Source of the DNA: Clostridiales bacterium
GTDB taxonomy: Bacteria > Bacillota_A > Clostridia > Saccharofermentanales > Saccharofermentanaceae
Direction of reading: 5' to 3'
DNA length: 14,183 nucleotides
NCBI GenBank assembly: GCA_017649745.1
Contig: JAGCGE010000203.1
Coordinates: 1 to 14,183, forward strand
Below the pieces are notes generated by a model, which was not told the DNA's origin, did no database searches, and saw only the letters and a list, made by a program, of their open reading frames with translations. Below, in pieces: positions 1 to 7,833 of this stretch. Position 1 is the stretch's first letter, and every line of letters begins with the position of its first letter. Made by a program: the position numbers and the translations under genes.

Positions 1-96
1 CTTCTTCTTGCCGCAGCCTGTTGCGATCGATAGTAACAATATAGACGCGGTAACAATGGAAAGAATCTTGGTCCTGTCGATATTGAATCTTTTCAT
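1..96 (-). CDS. N-terminus of a lipoprotein, truncated by the window edge
   Basis: Read on the minus strand from ATG at 96, 32 codons stay open to position 1 with no stop. The start is MKRFNIDRTK, a basic n-region. A hydrophobic stretch rich in Ile, Leu and Ala follows (about residues 11-24), then ATGC-GKKK with Cys26 as the likely lipidated residue. This is the layout of a type II (lipoprotein) signal peptide; the lipobox has Ala at -3, which is slightly atypical. An AAGGTG ribosome-binding site lies about 9 bases upstream of the ATG. The mature domain is outside the window, so function cannot be given: solute-binding protein, FMN-binding lipoprotein and many others are possible. The product should be anchored on the outer face of the membrane. 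Confidence is high for a lipoprotein start and nil for function. Confidence 0.75.
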   Translation of the reverse strand, partial: MKRFNIDRTKILSIVTASILLLSIATGCGKKK

Positions 97-307
97 CTTA
101 AGTAGCACCTTTCTTATAAATTCCCACTCAGTTGATCCCTTTTCGCCAATAGATGGCAGTCAGGGATATACACATTTATACTACGCTTTATTTATTTACC
201 TATCGTGTCAGTAATGAGTCAAATTCGTAGCAAATGTATGGTAAAACTGCGGTTTTATGTTTGAAAGGCAAAGGATGTAAGACCGTTATCTCAGGCCGCG
301 GAAAAAG

Positions 308-667
308 TCAGATCTCGCCTTCGGATAAGTCGTCAAACTCTTTGGTTATCGCGTTTACGAACCCTAAAGCAGTCTTCAGCCGTTCTTCTGTGGAGACTTT
401 TTCTAAGACGGCTGCGCTCCTGTCAGTGACGGAATCTGTGGAAATGCTGTTTTCGATCGCTGAATCGAGCCTGTCAGAGCCGAGTTCCTCTTCAACGAAA
501 CACTCGAGAAAACGGAGGTTGTAGAACTCGTCACAGTACATGGAGGCCAGTACCGCCAAGGCATCCTGAAGGTCTTCCTTGCTGATATCCTTCTGATTGG
601 CAGGATCGAGAAAATACGATAACTTGCGGTCCCAGTCAAACCTTCCGGGCAGTTCATCCCATTTCAT
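308..667 (-). CDS. hypothetical acidic protein, 119 aa
   Basis: I do not recognise this protein. It begins MKWDELPGRFDWDRKL. I chose ATG 667 because AGGAGG (675-680 on the opposite strand) sits about 7-8 bases before it; the alternative TTG at 673 would be only 2 bases from the same site. It is soluble-looking and acidic, with no signal peptide or membrane segment, and is probably mostly helical (for example DISKEDLQDALAVLASM and the C-terminal RLKTALGFVNAITKEFDDL). It has one Cys near residue 45 and no metal or nucleotide motif that I can see. It is read away from the rpoD run, from a -10 element at 714-719. A weak AAAAC/GTTTT hairpin near 243-256 could end transcription. It is complete and probably a real gene, given the strong ribosome-binding site and clean start. 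Function unknown. Confidence 0.7.
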   Translation of the reverse strand: MKWDELPGRFDWDRKLSYFLDPANQKDISKEDLQDALAVLASMYCDEFYNLRFLECFVEEELGSDRLDSAIENSISTDSVTDRSAAVLEKVSTEERLKTALGFVNAITKEFDDLSEGEI

Positions 668-713
668 GGACAAGACCTCCTATATCTGATTCGGCCTAAA
701 ACGTCATGCTGCC

Positions 714-719
714 ATTATA
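714..719 (-). promoter_or_regulatory. -10 element of the 308-667 gene
   Basis: A perfect TATAAT reads on the minus strand, 46 bases before the ATG at 667. No good -35 is seen at 16-18 bp spacing (TTAATT at best), but the upstream DNA (731-755) is a long A/T tract that could act as an UP-like element. It lies back to back with the plus-strand promoter at 755-783. Confidence 0.5.
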
Positions 720-754
720 CCGCTTTTCGCTTTATAAATTAATTTAAATATATA

Positions 755-783
755 TTGACGGTAGTGGCGAATTGTAGTAAAAT
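755..783 (+). promoter_or_regulatory. sigma-A type promoter for the zinc-ribbon gene / rpoD run
   Basis: TTGACG (755-760) and TAAAAT (778-783) are separated by exactly 17 bp, each one base off consensus. It is the only strong plus-strand promoter seen upstream of 920 and would give a leader of about 130 bases. A TATAAT at 800-805 and a perfect TTGACA at 812-817 are also present but lack partners at workable spacing. Confidence 0.6.
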
Positions 784-825
784 TTTTGACTGCTATAAGT
801 ATAATTATGCCTTGACATAGGGTAT

Positions 826-887
826 GCCGTTTTTACGGCGAGAGACCGATCTTCCCCTAAAGCACTTACTAAGGCGGTTTGCTTTAG
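826..887 (+). promoter_or_regulatory. structured 5' leader (two hairpins)
   Basis: The untranslated leader holds two perfect hairpins: GCCGT-TTTT-ACGGC (826-839), and CTAAAGCA (857-864) pairing with TGCTTTAG (880-887) around a 15-base loop. Neither has a U-tract, so they are not terminators. No riboswitch class is recognised. A regulatory role is inference only. Confidence 0.3.
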
Positions 888-919
888 CGCATAACCTGAT
901 ACAAGAAGGATGGTTTTTA

Positions 920-1681
920 ATGGCAACAAAGCAAGGTATGTGCAGGAACTGCGGTTCCCTGGTTGTTTTCGATGACAGAGATGATACATGCGAGTGCGTA
1001 TTCTGCCACTGCGTTTTTCCCTCTGAAGAAGCCGTAGCGCTTTTGGACAACCCGGCAGGACACGAGTTCAAAAATGAGAAATTTGAATCAAAGGAAGGCG
1101 GAAAGCACTACTATTCCAACCCTGTAATGCCCGACACGGTTCAGAAGGCAGTACAGCGTGAGGCAGTATCCAACAAGGGTGACGATCTTAAGCTCAAGCC
1201 GAGCGAATTCGAAGTATCGCCCAACGACGTCAAGGCTCCCAAGAAACTGGTCATCGCAGCAGCTGCTGCAACAGTCGGAGTAATTCTCATCGTATTGCTG
1301 ATATCTTTCCCGCTCTATCTGTCCAGAACAAAGCTCAAGAATGCTATCACCGCTGATATCGACAAGACTTTCGACAGCGTTTCGGGTGAGAGCGCTTCTG
1401 AAGCTTCTTTCAAGAGACAGTACATCATTTACGGGCTTACATGCGATCACATTAAGCTCGTTCTGCCGGAAGGCATCGACAAGACGGTTGCGAACAGCTA
1501 CTACAGCAAGTACTGTGAGCTCCGCACTTCAAAGAGAGACGGCAACACAACAGGCAGCGTCAAGATGGATATCTTCACTCCCGATACCGTCTATCACGTA
1601 ACAAGCGAGGGCGTAACCGACGAAGTTCAGGAGACCGTGGTAATCACGGAGACTACTGCTGCTTCCGAGACAACGAAGTAA
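920..1681 (+). CDS. zinc-ribbon protein with one membrane segment, 253 aa
   Basis: I chose ATG 920 because AAGAAGGA precedes it; the frame is open back to 824, but that stretch is the structured leader. Residues 8-31 hold Cys8-x2-Cys11 and Cys26-x2-Cys29, with further Cys at 24 and 31: a zinc ribbon of the kind found at the N-terminus of many Firmicutes membrane proteins. A Lys/Glu-rich linker follows, then one hydrophobic segment (about 110-133). The remaining 115 residues are probably extracytoplasmic and end in a Thr/Glu-rich tail. The topology suggests a cytoplasmic zinc ribbon with an exported C-terminal domain, which I do not recognise. The gene ends 22 bases before rpoD on the same strand and probably shares its transcript. 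In many Firmicutes dnaG holds this position. Function unknown. Confidence 0.75.
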   Translation: MATKQGMCRNCGSLVVFDDRDDTCECVFCHCVFPSEEAVALLDNPAGHEFKNEKFESKEGGKHYYSNPVMPDTVQKAVQREAVSNKGDDLKLKPSEFEVSPNDVKAPKKLVIAAAAATVGVILIVLLISFPLYLSRTKLKNAITADIDKTFDSVSGESASEASFKRQYIIYGLTCDHIKLVLPEGIDKTVANSYYSKYCELRTSKRDGNTTGSVKMDIFTPDTVYHVTSEGVTDEVQETVVITETTAASETTK

Positions 1682-1703
1682 TGATTTCGTGAGGTAATTA
1701 CTT

Positions 1704-2756
1704 ATGACAGATTTTGATAAGGCCATGGCGGCCGCTAAGAAACTCGCAGACAAGAACGGCAGCATGATCACGGAGGCTGATCTCGAATCGCTTTCTGACA
1801 GCTATAAGCTCGAACCCGATGAGATGATCACTCTCCGTGCGGAACTTGATAACGCGGGCGTTAAGATCAACGATCCCGATCTGGACAATGACGATGCAGG
1901 CGACGATGAAGGCGGAGAAGACGTCAACGTCGTAGATGACTCGGTCAAGATGTACCTCAAGGAGATCGGTAAGATCGAACTCCTCAACGCAGAGCAGGAG
2001 AGGGACATCGCCCAGAGAATGGCTGACGGAGACGAGGAAGCCAAGGAGATGCTCATCAACTCCAACTTAAGACTCGTTGTCTCCATCGCGAAAAAGTACA
2101 TGAACCGCGGACTTTCACTCCTCGACCTTATCCAGGAGGGCAACATCGGTCTCATCAAGGCCGTTGACAAGTTCGACTATACAAAGGGCTTCAAGTTCTC
2201 GACATACGCTACATGGTGGATCCGTCAGGCTATCACCAGAGCTATCGCAGATCAGGCGCGTACGATCCGTATCCCTGTTCACATGGTCGAGACGATCAAC
2301 AAGCTCACAAGAGTCCAGAGGCAGCTCGTCCAGGATCTCGGAAGAGAGCCTACTACAGAGGAGCTTGCCAAGGAAATGGGCATGGAGCCCGCAAAGATCC
2401 GTGAGATCCAGAAGATCTCACAGGATCCTATTTCCATCGACAAGCCTGTCGGTGAGGAAGAGGACAGCCACCTCGTCGACTTCATTTCTAACGACGAGCT
2501 CGCTGCACCTGAAGAGGAAGTTGCAAGGATCCTTCTCAAGGAAGATCTCATCAAGGCGCTCAACTCTCTCACAGAGCGTGAGCGTAAGGTAATCGAACTC
2601 CGTTTCGGCCTCAAGGACGGCATTCCCATGACGCTCGAGCAGGTCGGCAAGAAGCTCGGAGTTACCCGTGAGCGTATCAGACAGATCGAAGCGAAGGCGA
2701 TCAGGAAGCTTTCCCGTGCGTCTTCATCCAAGAAGCTTGAAGGATACACCGATTAA
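1704..2756 (+). CDS. rpoD: primary RNA polymerase sigma factor (sigma-70/sigma-A), 350 aa
   Basis: Directs core RNA polymerase to housekeeping -35/-10 promoters. Residues 1-78 form a short, very acidic N-terminal region with an Asp/Glu run at 57-74. Region 1.2 starts at [12 protein letters not shown] (about 79-90). Region 2 (about 118-190) has [30 protein letters not shown], the -10 recognition/melting stretch [16 protein letters not shown] and then RTIRIPVHM. Region 3 follows to about 265. Region 4 (about 286-345) has [15 protein letters not shown] and the -35-binding helix-turn-helix [26 protein letters not shown] ribosome-binding site lies about 10 bases before ATG 1704. The length is close to the usual 360-390 residues of Firmicutes SigA. 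All regions look intact, and this is the most secure call in the window. The neighbours are unusual: a zinc-ribbon protein upstream and an rnf-like cluster downstream, with no dnaG. Confidence 0.97.
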   Translation: MTDFDKAMAAAKKLADKNGSMITEADLESLSDSYKLEPDEMITLRAELDNAGVKINDPDLDNDDAGDDEGGEDVNVVDDSVKMYLKEIGKIELLNAEQERDIAQRMADGDEEAKEMLINSNLRLVVSIAKKYMNRGLSLLDLIQEGNIGLIKAVDKFDYTKGFKFSTYATWWIRQAITRAIADQARTIRIPVHMVETINKLTRVQRQLVQDLGREPTTEELAKEMGMEPAKIREIQKISQDPISIDKPVGEEEDSHLVDFISNDELAAPEEEVARILLKEDLIKALNSLTERERKVIELRFGLKDGIPMTLEQVGKKLGVTRERIRQIEAKAIRKLSRASSSKKLEGYTD

Positions 2757-2764
2757 GATATTAG

Positions 2765-2781
2765 GCTGCCTCCGGGGCAGC
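2765..2781 (+). promoter_or_regulatory. hairpin between rpoD and rnfC without U-tract
   Basis: GCTGCC (2765-2770), loop TCCGG, GGCAGC (2776-2781) form a perfect 6-bp GC-rich stem 9 bases after the rpoD stop and 11 bases before the rnfC start. No run of T follows, so it is not a standard intrinsic terminator. It could act as a processing or stability element that separates rpoD from rnf expression. Confidence 0.4.
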
Positions 2782-2792
2782 ATGGTGCACTG

Positions 2793-4315
2793 ATGCCGGA
2801 TCGCAGGAGATATTCGTTTTATAAAGGACTTTTCCCGGGGGACGTTTTGAATTTTTCAAAGCGTTCTCATTATGTCAGGGAGATCATGCTCGAAAGGATC
2901 TATCCGACGAGGGTCATCCTTCCTATGAAGATGCATTACGGCGTCCCGGCAGTTCCCTGCGTAAAAGAAGGAGATACCGTTCTTGCGGGTCAGTGCGTCG
3001 GAATCCCCGAGAAGGGCACGTTCTCGGTCCCGGTCCATACCGGCATATCGGGAACAGTCACTGAGATAAAGCCGATCACTCTCCCTAACGGCATCGCGAC
3101 CCGCGCGATCGTTATCCGCAATGACATGAAACGTGCAAGGCTCGATTCGCTCAAGCCCCGTTCGGTCATGAAACTGTCCGCAACGGAAGCCATTAACGTC
3201 ATTACCGATGCGGGCGTCTGCGGCATGGGCGGAGAGGGTATCCCTACCGGCGCGAAGCTCAGAAGAGCCAAGAAAGAGGGCGTCAGAGACCTTCTGGTCA
3301 ACTGCCTTCAGAGCGAGCCTTATTCGACCTCGGACCTTACGGCGATCACGGAATATCCCGATTACGTCGTTAACGGCGCGGCTGCATGCACAAGGGCAAT
3401 AGGCGCGAAAAGATGCTTTTTCCTTATCTCCGAGCAGCGAAAAGAGCAGCGCGAGGCTTTGGAAAATTCCATCGACCGCTTAAAGGACAAGTTCAAGGAC
3501 CTCACTTTCGACATTAAGATATTCAGGGAGAGATTCCCCCAGGGCTATTACAGGCTAGTTGCAAAGGCGCTTTACGGAAAGCAGCTTTCCGCGCAGGATA
3601 CGCTTGAGCGCACCTGCGGGGCAGTGCTTTTCAACTGCTCGACGATGCTTGCCTGCTGGGAGGCTCTGTCAGACAACATCCCCATGATGAGCCGCATTGT
3701 CTCCATCACGGGCGACTCATCGGGAATCAATAACATCCTTGTTCCGATCGGAACACCGGTATCGGAGCTCATCAACAGCGTGGGCGATTTCCGCGCGAGC
3801 GGCGGAAGGATAATCTGGGCAACTGCCTTACGGGCATTGAGATAACTGACCCCGAGAACACGCCGATAATCAAGCTGACCTCCGCTGTATCCATCATCAG
3901 AAGACAGGTCGTACCGAAGACCCCGTGCATCCACTGCGGACTCTGCTCCGAGTGCTGCCCGATGGGACTCTCGCCTAACACCGTTTACGAAATGCTCAAT
4001 CAGGGCCTTACACAGAAGGCCTCGGAGGAAGGCGCAAGAGACTGCATTGCATGCGGTTCGTGCTCTTACATCTGTCCTTCGGGAATCGATCTTACCGCGA
4101 AGATAGCCGTTTTCGCGAGCGAAGGACGCGTCATCGAGGTCAACTCGCTCCTTTACAACAGCGGTCACACCGCAACCGAAGGAGAGCTCATCTACGATGC
4201 ATCAGAGCTTAACGGCGCATCGCTCCTCGAGGATTACGATACGGTCAAGGAAGAAGACGGCAGGGATGAAGAGGGCAGGATAATACTGCCTTTCGACGGA
4301 GGCAAGCGCGTATGA
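2793..4315 (+). pseudogene. rnfC: rnfC, electron-transport complex subunit C, broken by a -1 frameshift
   Basis: RnfC is the peripheral, NADH-oxidising, FMN- and FeS-containing subunit of the Rnf ferredoxin:NAD+ oxidoreductase. The first frame gives 350 residues and stops at 3845. It holds the RnfC N-terminal barrel-sandwich region (PAVPCVKEGDTVLAGQ, then PVHTGISGTVTEI), the glycine-rich flavoprotein stretch GMGGEGIPTGAKL and VTGD-like SITGDSSG. Homology continues in the -1 frame: RIIW in the first frame joins directly to GNCLTGIEITDP in the second, matching the family's K-x-I-x-GG-P-M-x-G region. The second frame carries two complete 4Fe-4S motifs (CIHCGLCSECCP, CIACGSCSYICP) and ends at 4315. 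Restoring one G in the GGG at 3817-3819 would give one 507-residue protein. No slippery heptamer is present, so a deletion or a sequencing/assembly error is likelier than programmed frameshifting. No clear ribosome-binding site precedes 2793. Flavoprotein residues are divergent (NCLQSEPY for the usual NGAECEPY). Confidence 0.85.
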
Positions 4316-5304
4316 GAAAGAACGAAAACAGCGTAAGCCTCGCACCGTTCATACACACGGAGAAGAACGCGCCCTACATCTATCTGACCATGATAGCCGC
4401 AATGGTGCCCTGCGCGATCTACGGCGCATTCTACTACGGATTAAGGGCGATCATACTCATACTGTTCTGCATGCTCACTTTCACGCTGTCGGACATGCTT
4501 TTCACGCGCATTGCGGGCAGAGGAGGCAAGGGCGATTATTTCGACCTGAGCTCAGCTTCTTCAGGTCTTATGCTGGCACTGATACTGCCGCCTGACACAT
4601 CGCTCGTTACCGCGCTGGCGGCCGTTCTTTTCGGATCTATCGTCACAAAACAGATATTCGGAGGCCCGGGTTCCAACCTGGTAAATCCCGCCGCAGCGGG
4701 AAGGCTTTTCGTAAGCCTTGCAATGCCTTCAGCAGTGAAGGGATACGCTGAAGGCGGAACGGAAGGCTGGTTCATATTAAGGACTCTGGTCTTCGGCTCG
4801 AAGAGCGGCGAGTTCCACGATTACACGAACTGTACGTTCCCCGAGCTTATCACAGGCAACTTCCCCGGAAGCATCGGTGCCGCATGCGCCACCTGCGTTC
4901 TGCTCGGAGGGTTCTTCTTAGTGATGAGGGGATCGATCAGAATGTATGCGCCGATCGCTTATCTTGTTACACTTACGGTATTCTTCCCGCTGTCCAACGT
5001 TCTCGAAAAGGGCAAGGGATTCGGCTATGAAGGATATGTCGCGTTCATGCTGGCTTCAGGCGTTGTCTTTGTCGCCGTTTATATGCTGGGCGACCTTACC
5101 ACGATGCCTTCGAGGTTCTCGGCAGGATTCTTTGCGGGAATGGTCTGTGCTCTGCTGACGCTTGTCTTAAGGGCTTTCCTAAGGCCCGACACGGCGCTTT
5201 TGGCACCTGTCCTTTCAGTCAACTTCATGTCGTTTGTCCTTGACTTCCTTACGAAAACACTGTCGCGCAAGAATCTGCGTTCAAGGGAGGTGGATGTCAG
5301 ATGA
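4312..5304 (+). CDS. rnfD: RnfD-family electron-transport membrane subunit, 330 aa
   Basis: RnfD/NqrB-family membrane subunit, which in known complexes carries covalent FMN and takes part in ion-coupled electron transfer. It shows eight to ten hydrophobic segments. Diagnostic stretches are GGPGSNLVNPAAAGR (about 117-131), TGNFPGSIGA (about 181-190) followed by a TM helix, and the late YMLGDLTTMPSR (about 257-268), which matches the family's M-x-TD-x-x-T-x-P. The usual flavinylation site (SGAT-P-L) aligns with TNCTFPEL: Thr175 is kept, but its neighbours are not, and the E normally following GSIG is Ala. So flavinylation here is uncertain. ATG 4312 overlaps the rnfC stop by 4 bases (ATGA), as expected for translational coupling. 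Complete and close to the usual length. Confidence 0.88.
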   Translation: MRKNENSVSLAPFIHTEKNAPYIYLTMIAAMVPCAIYGAFYYGLRAIILILFCMLTFTLSDMLFTRIAGRGGKGDYFDLSSASSGLMLALILPPDTSLVTALAAVLFGSIVTKQIFGGPGSNLVNPAAAGRLFVSLAMPSAVKGYAEGGTEGWFILRTLVFGSKSGEFHDYTNCTFPELITGNFPGSIGAACATCVLLGGFFLVMRGSIRMYAPIAYLVTLTVFFPLSNVLEKGKGFGYEGYVAFMLASGVVFVAVYMLGDLTTMPSRFSAGFFAGMVCALLTLVLRAFLRPDTALLAPVLSVNFMSFVLDFLTKTLSRKNLRSREVDVR

Positions 5305-6644
5305 TGACTCACAGCCAGATCAAGGTCTTCGTGACCGAGGCGCTGCTGCTGGCGATCGTCAGCGCCGCTCTTATCATCGGCGGTTTCCTCTGGTCGAACG
5401 ACAGGGCGGACAGAAGATTGCAGCGCGAATACAAGCAGAAATTCGGAACCGTTCTTTCTGCAGAATCCTATACTCCTCTGACGGGTAAGGTCATCTACGA
5501 TTTCCCCGAGATCAACTCGGTCTACAGAGGCTACGACAAAGACGGAACGCCGGTGGGATATGTTTTCGACATGACAGTCGTACTCCCGACCGACAAGAAT
5601 ACCAAGATGGATTTCAGAATCGGTATCGACTACGAGACATCGAGAGTTACCGGCATCATGTGCGAAGATCCCAAGGCAAACAGGAGACTTAAGTACATCG
5701 AATCCACGCTCAAGGGCAAGCAGATCCCGATCGCTTTCCGCCGTGCAGACACGACGGTCTCCGACGATGAGACCTACGCACCCGTAGAAGGCCTGAAGGA
5801 CGGAATCTACTATGCTCAGAGACTTATCGACGACCGAAGCAAGTTCGTTGATTATGTCGAAATGGAGATCAAGGGCGGAAAGATCACCCGTGTTAACTGG
5901 GATGCCTTCAACCTTGACATGACGACTGAAGACAGAAGCTACGCTTCGCTTTCAGGCGCCTACGAGATAAGCGGACTCGACTGGGCGGTTCAGTCCTACA
6001 ACATCTGCCACGCTCTGCTCAAGCTCCAGGATCCCGACCGTCTCGCTATGAAATCGGACGGCACCACGAGCATTATCGACGGCGTAACGTGCAGCATCCA
6101 GTGCTTTGTGGATCTCTCGAAAGAATGCATCAACAACTCGAGGGCAGGATATACGAAAGACAAGTATCTTTCGGCCATCAACAGGATCTACACCGAGACG
6201 ATGGGCTCGAGCCCTGATGCCGACGGCGTACGCAACAAGGCCGGATATATCGCTTTCTCTTTCGAGAAGACGCCTGAGCTCTACACGATCTACGACGAGT
6301 CCGGCACGGCCCGCGGCTTCAAGAACGTAAGAGAGATCGAGGCCGAGATGAACGGCAAGAAGATCTCCAACGGACTGACTCCTACGCCCACGCCTCTCCC
6401 TGAAGCGACACCTGACCCGAAAAATGACACGCGCAATCCCGATGGAGGCGCAGAGGACGGAATCGCCATCGGAGGTGCAGACAACGAACAGATCCTGACG
6501 GAAAGTATCGACGATCTTCCTCTGTCGGAAGTCGCCACATATATCTATCCGCCGTCGGATTCATACACCGAGGCGCGTCTTGCGATCAGGGCGTTCAATA
6601 CCGGCTACAAATTCCTCAAGGCATATCTGAACTGGCGAGTGTGA
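5301..6644 (+). CDS. rnfG: RnfG-like FMN-binding-fold protein, enlarged and lacking the canonical flavin Thr, 447 aa
   Basis: One N-terminal TM helix (about 12-31) and a large extracytoplasmic part. Residues 65-150 resemble the RnfG domain: YRGYDKDGTPVGYVFD, FRIGIDYETSRVTGI, then a segment ending LKGKQIPIAFR. Residues 160-285 look like a second FMN_bind-type domain: DGIYYAQRL, VEMEIKGGKITRVNWDAFN, DGVTCSIQC. In the canonical D-G-x-S/T-G-A-T motif the last Thr receives FMN; here D260-G-V-T-C-S-I has Ile266 at that place. A Pro/Thr linker (PTPTPLPEATPDP, about 361-373) joins a C-terminal tail of about 70 residues that I do not recognise. Usual RnfG is around 180-220 residues, so this is about twice the length. 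ATG 5301 overlaps the rnfD stop, with GGGAGG upstream inside rnfD. Position and N-terminal domain support RnfG; the redox role is uncertain. Confidence 0.75.
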   Translation: MMTHSQIKVFVTEALLLAIVSAALIIGGFLWSNDRADRRLQREYKQKFGTVLSAESYTPLTGKVIYDFPEINSVYRGYDKDGTPVGYVFDMTVVLPTDKNTKMDFRIGIDYETSRVTGIMCEDPKANRRLKYIESTLKGKQIPIAFRRADTTVSDDETYAPVEGLKDGIYYAQRLIDDRSKFVDYVEMEIKGGKITRVNWDAFNLDMTTEDRSYASLSGAYEISGLDWAVQSYNICHALLKLQDPDRLAMKSDGTTSIIDGVTCSIQCFVDLSKECINNSRAGYTKDKYLSAINRIYTETMGSSPDADGVRNKAGYIAFSFEKTPELYTIYDESGTARGFKNVREIEAEMNGKKISNGLTPTPTPLPEATPDPKNDTRNPDGGAEDGIAIGGADNEQILTESIDDLPLSEVATYIYPPSDSYTEARLAIRAFNTGYKFLKAYLNWRV

Positions 6645-6647
6645 TCT

Positions 6648-7802
6648 ATGGGACTTTTCAGCAACAAGTACAACACGCCGTTCGATAACGAGGATACGCG
6701 CCGCGTCAGACACGTAGGCAAGCCGAAGGCTAGCCACGTCAAGGCAACAGGCTACATGACGACGAGGTCTGCTCTGTTCCTGGGTTACACGCTCATATCG
6801 CTGTGCATGCTTTATTCTCTGGGAAATACCGTAGTGTGGTGGCCTGCGGCATGCGCTGCAGCCGTACTGCTCGTGTGGTCTGTTACCCTGAGATTCTTTA
6901 TTCACCCGAAGCTCTCCGCGTTGTCTTTCATACTCTGCGCACTGTTTTTTACAGCGGCAGCGGAGGTGTCCTACAGGCTTGGCTGGTGCTCGGCCGCGGC
7001 CGGTGCGATGTTCATCCCCATGGCTATCGGCATGATGTCGCTGTCGCGTTTCAAGGCGGACGATGAGGACAAATTCAGCGTTCCCGTCTTCAGCGACGAG
7101 GTGTTTAAGCCGTTCCTGCTGGCAGTGAGCGCTTCTACGGTCGGTTTCTTCGCGTCAGGTCTTTTCGAGAAAAGATACATATTCACTATCCTTCTGGCGG
7201 CGATCGCGTTCCTGATAGTCTTCTCCTGGGCTCTTTCCAAGATCTCAGGCACACCGAGGCTCATTACTTCAAGAAGCCTTACAGAATTCTGGGACATCCC
7301 CGTTGCGGATTACCAGGAGGTAAAGAGATTCGTGTTCTCGAGAGCGGCGTTCTCGATAGTTATGGTGATAATTGCGGGAATGCTTTTCGCGCTGTGGGTA
7401 ATCGTCGGAGGCTCGTACGCAAGGATGATCTCTGTCCCCGCTGCTGCGCTGGTACAGACCATCCTGTCGGTAGCTCTGCTGTCTTTCTCAAGAGGCGGTA
7501 TCAGAAGATCGATCTTCGGTCTGCGCTATTTCGTAAGTGAGACTGCCATCGGAGCGCAGTATCTCGCGATATTCTTCCTGGCACATCAGGAGAGAGTCCC
7601 CGCGGTATTCACGATCCTGGTCGCCATCGTGCTCGCGATACTTACGGATACGATGCTCACGGGACTTCTGTCGGTTATCAGAAGAAGACTGATCTTCGTT
7701 ACGAAATCCAGGTTTTTGGACGGTCTTCCGTTCTATCTGGTGCTTACGTCACTTATTTGCATGATCGTCGAGACATGCCTTTATAGTCTGACGGGATTGT
7801 GA
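6648..7802 (+). CDS. polytopic membrane protein, 384 aa, in the rnf-like cluster
   Basis: Not recognised. It starts 3 bases after the rnfG-like stop and is surely co-transcribed. A hydrophilic N-terminus of about 38 residues (MGLFSNKYNTPFDNEDTRR) is followed by some ten or eleven hydrophobic segments, for example SALFLGYTLISLCMLYSLG, LLAAIAFLIVFSWALS, SIVMVIIAGMLFALWVIV and FYLVLTSLICMIVETCLYSL. A charged loop near residues 138-150 and another near 200-225 split it into two membrane halves. In known clusters rnfE and rnfA (about 190-200 residues, six TM each) come next, and this protein is about twice that size. However, I do not see the Leu-Gly-x-Cys-Pro signature of RnfA/RnfE, so equivalence would be speculation. 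The TGA stop supplies part of the tRNA promoter. No strong ribosome-binding site; translation is probably coupled. Confidence 0.7.
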   Translation: MGLFSNKYNTPFDNEDTRRVRHVGKPKASHVKATGYMTTRSALFLGYTLISLCMLYSLGNTVVWWPAACAAAVLLVWSVTLRFFIHPKLSALSFILCALFFTAAAEVSYRLGWCSAAAGAMFIPMAIGMMSLSRFKADDEDKFSVPVFSDEVFKPFLLAVSASTVGFFASGLFEKRYIFTILLAAIAFLIVFSWALSKISGTPRLITSRSLTEFWDIPVADYQEVKRFVFSRAAFSIVMVIIAGMLFALWVIVGGSYARMISVPAAALVQTILSVALLSFSRGGIRRSIFGLRYFVSETAIGAQYLAIFFLAHQERVPAVFTILVAIVLAILTDTMLTGLLSVIRRRLIFVTKSRFLDGLPFYLVLTSLICMIVETCLYSLTGL

Positions 7803-7808
7803 TATAAT
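7780..7808 (+). promoter_or_regulatory. extended -10 promoter of tRNA-Arg
   Basis: TATAAT at 7803-7808 is preceded by TG-A (7800-7802), giving a full extended -10 (TGATATAAT). A partial -35, TTTATA (7780-7785), is 17 bp upstream. The TG comes from the stop codon of the preceding membrane-protein gene. The tRNA starts 26 bases after the -10. Confidence 0.7.
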
Positions 7809-7833
7809 CACTTTCGCGTCAAAAGCGAACTAT

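Noticed and set aside
234..524. Plus-strand open frame of 96 codons
   Set aside because: Antisense shadow of the 308-667 gene, with no ribosome-binding site and low-complexity Ser-rich translation.
824..919. Longer start for the zinc-ribbon protein at 824
   Set aside because: The extra 32 codons overlap two perfect hairpins and lack a ribosome-binding site, while 920 has AAGAAGGA upstream.
3800..3830. Programmed -1 frameshift in rnfC
   Set aside because: No X-XXY-YYZ slippery heptamer and no clear downstream stimulatory structure at the junction; a base deletion in GGG explains the break more simply.
6648..7802. Calling the polytopic protein a fused RnfE-RnfA
   Set aside because: The length fits two such units, but I see none of the conserved RnfA/RnfE signatures, so only a question is recorded.
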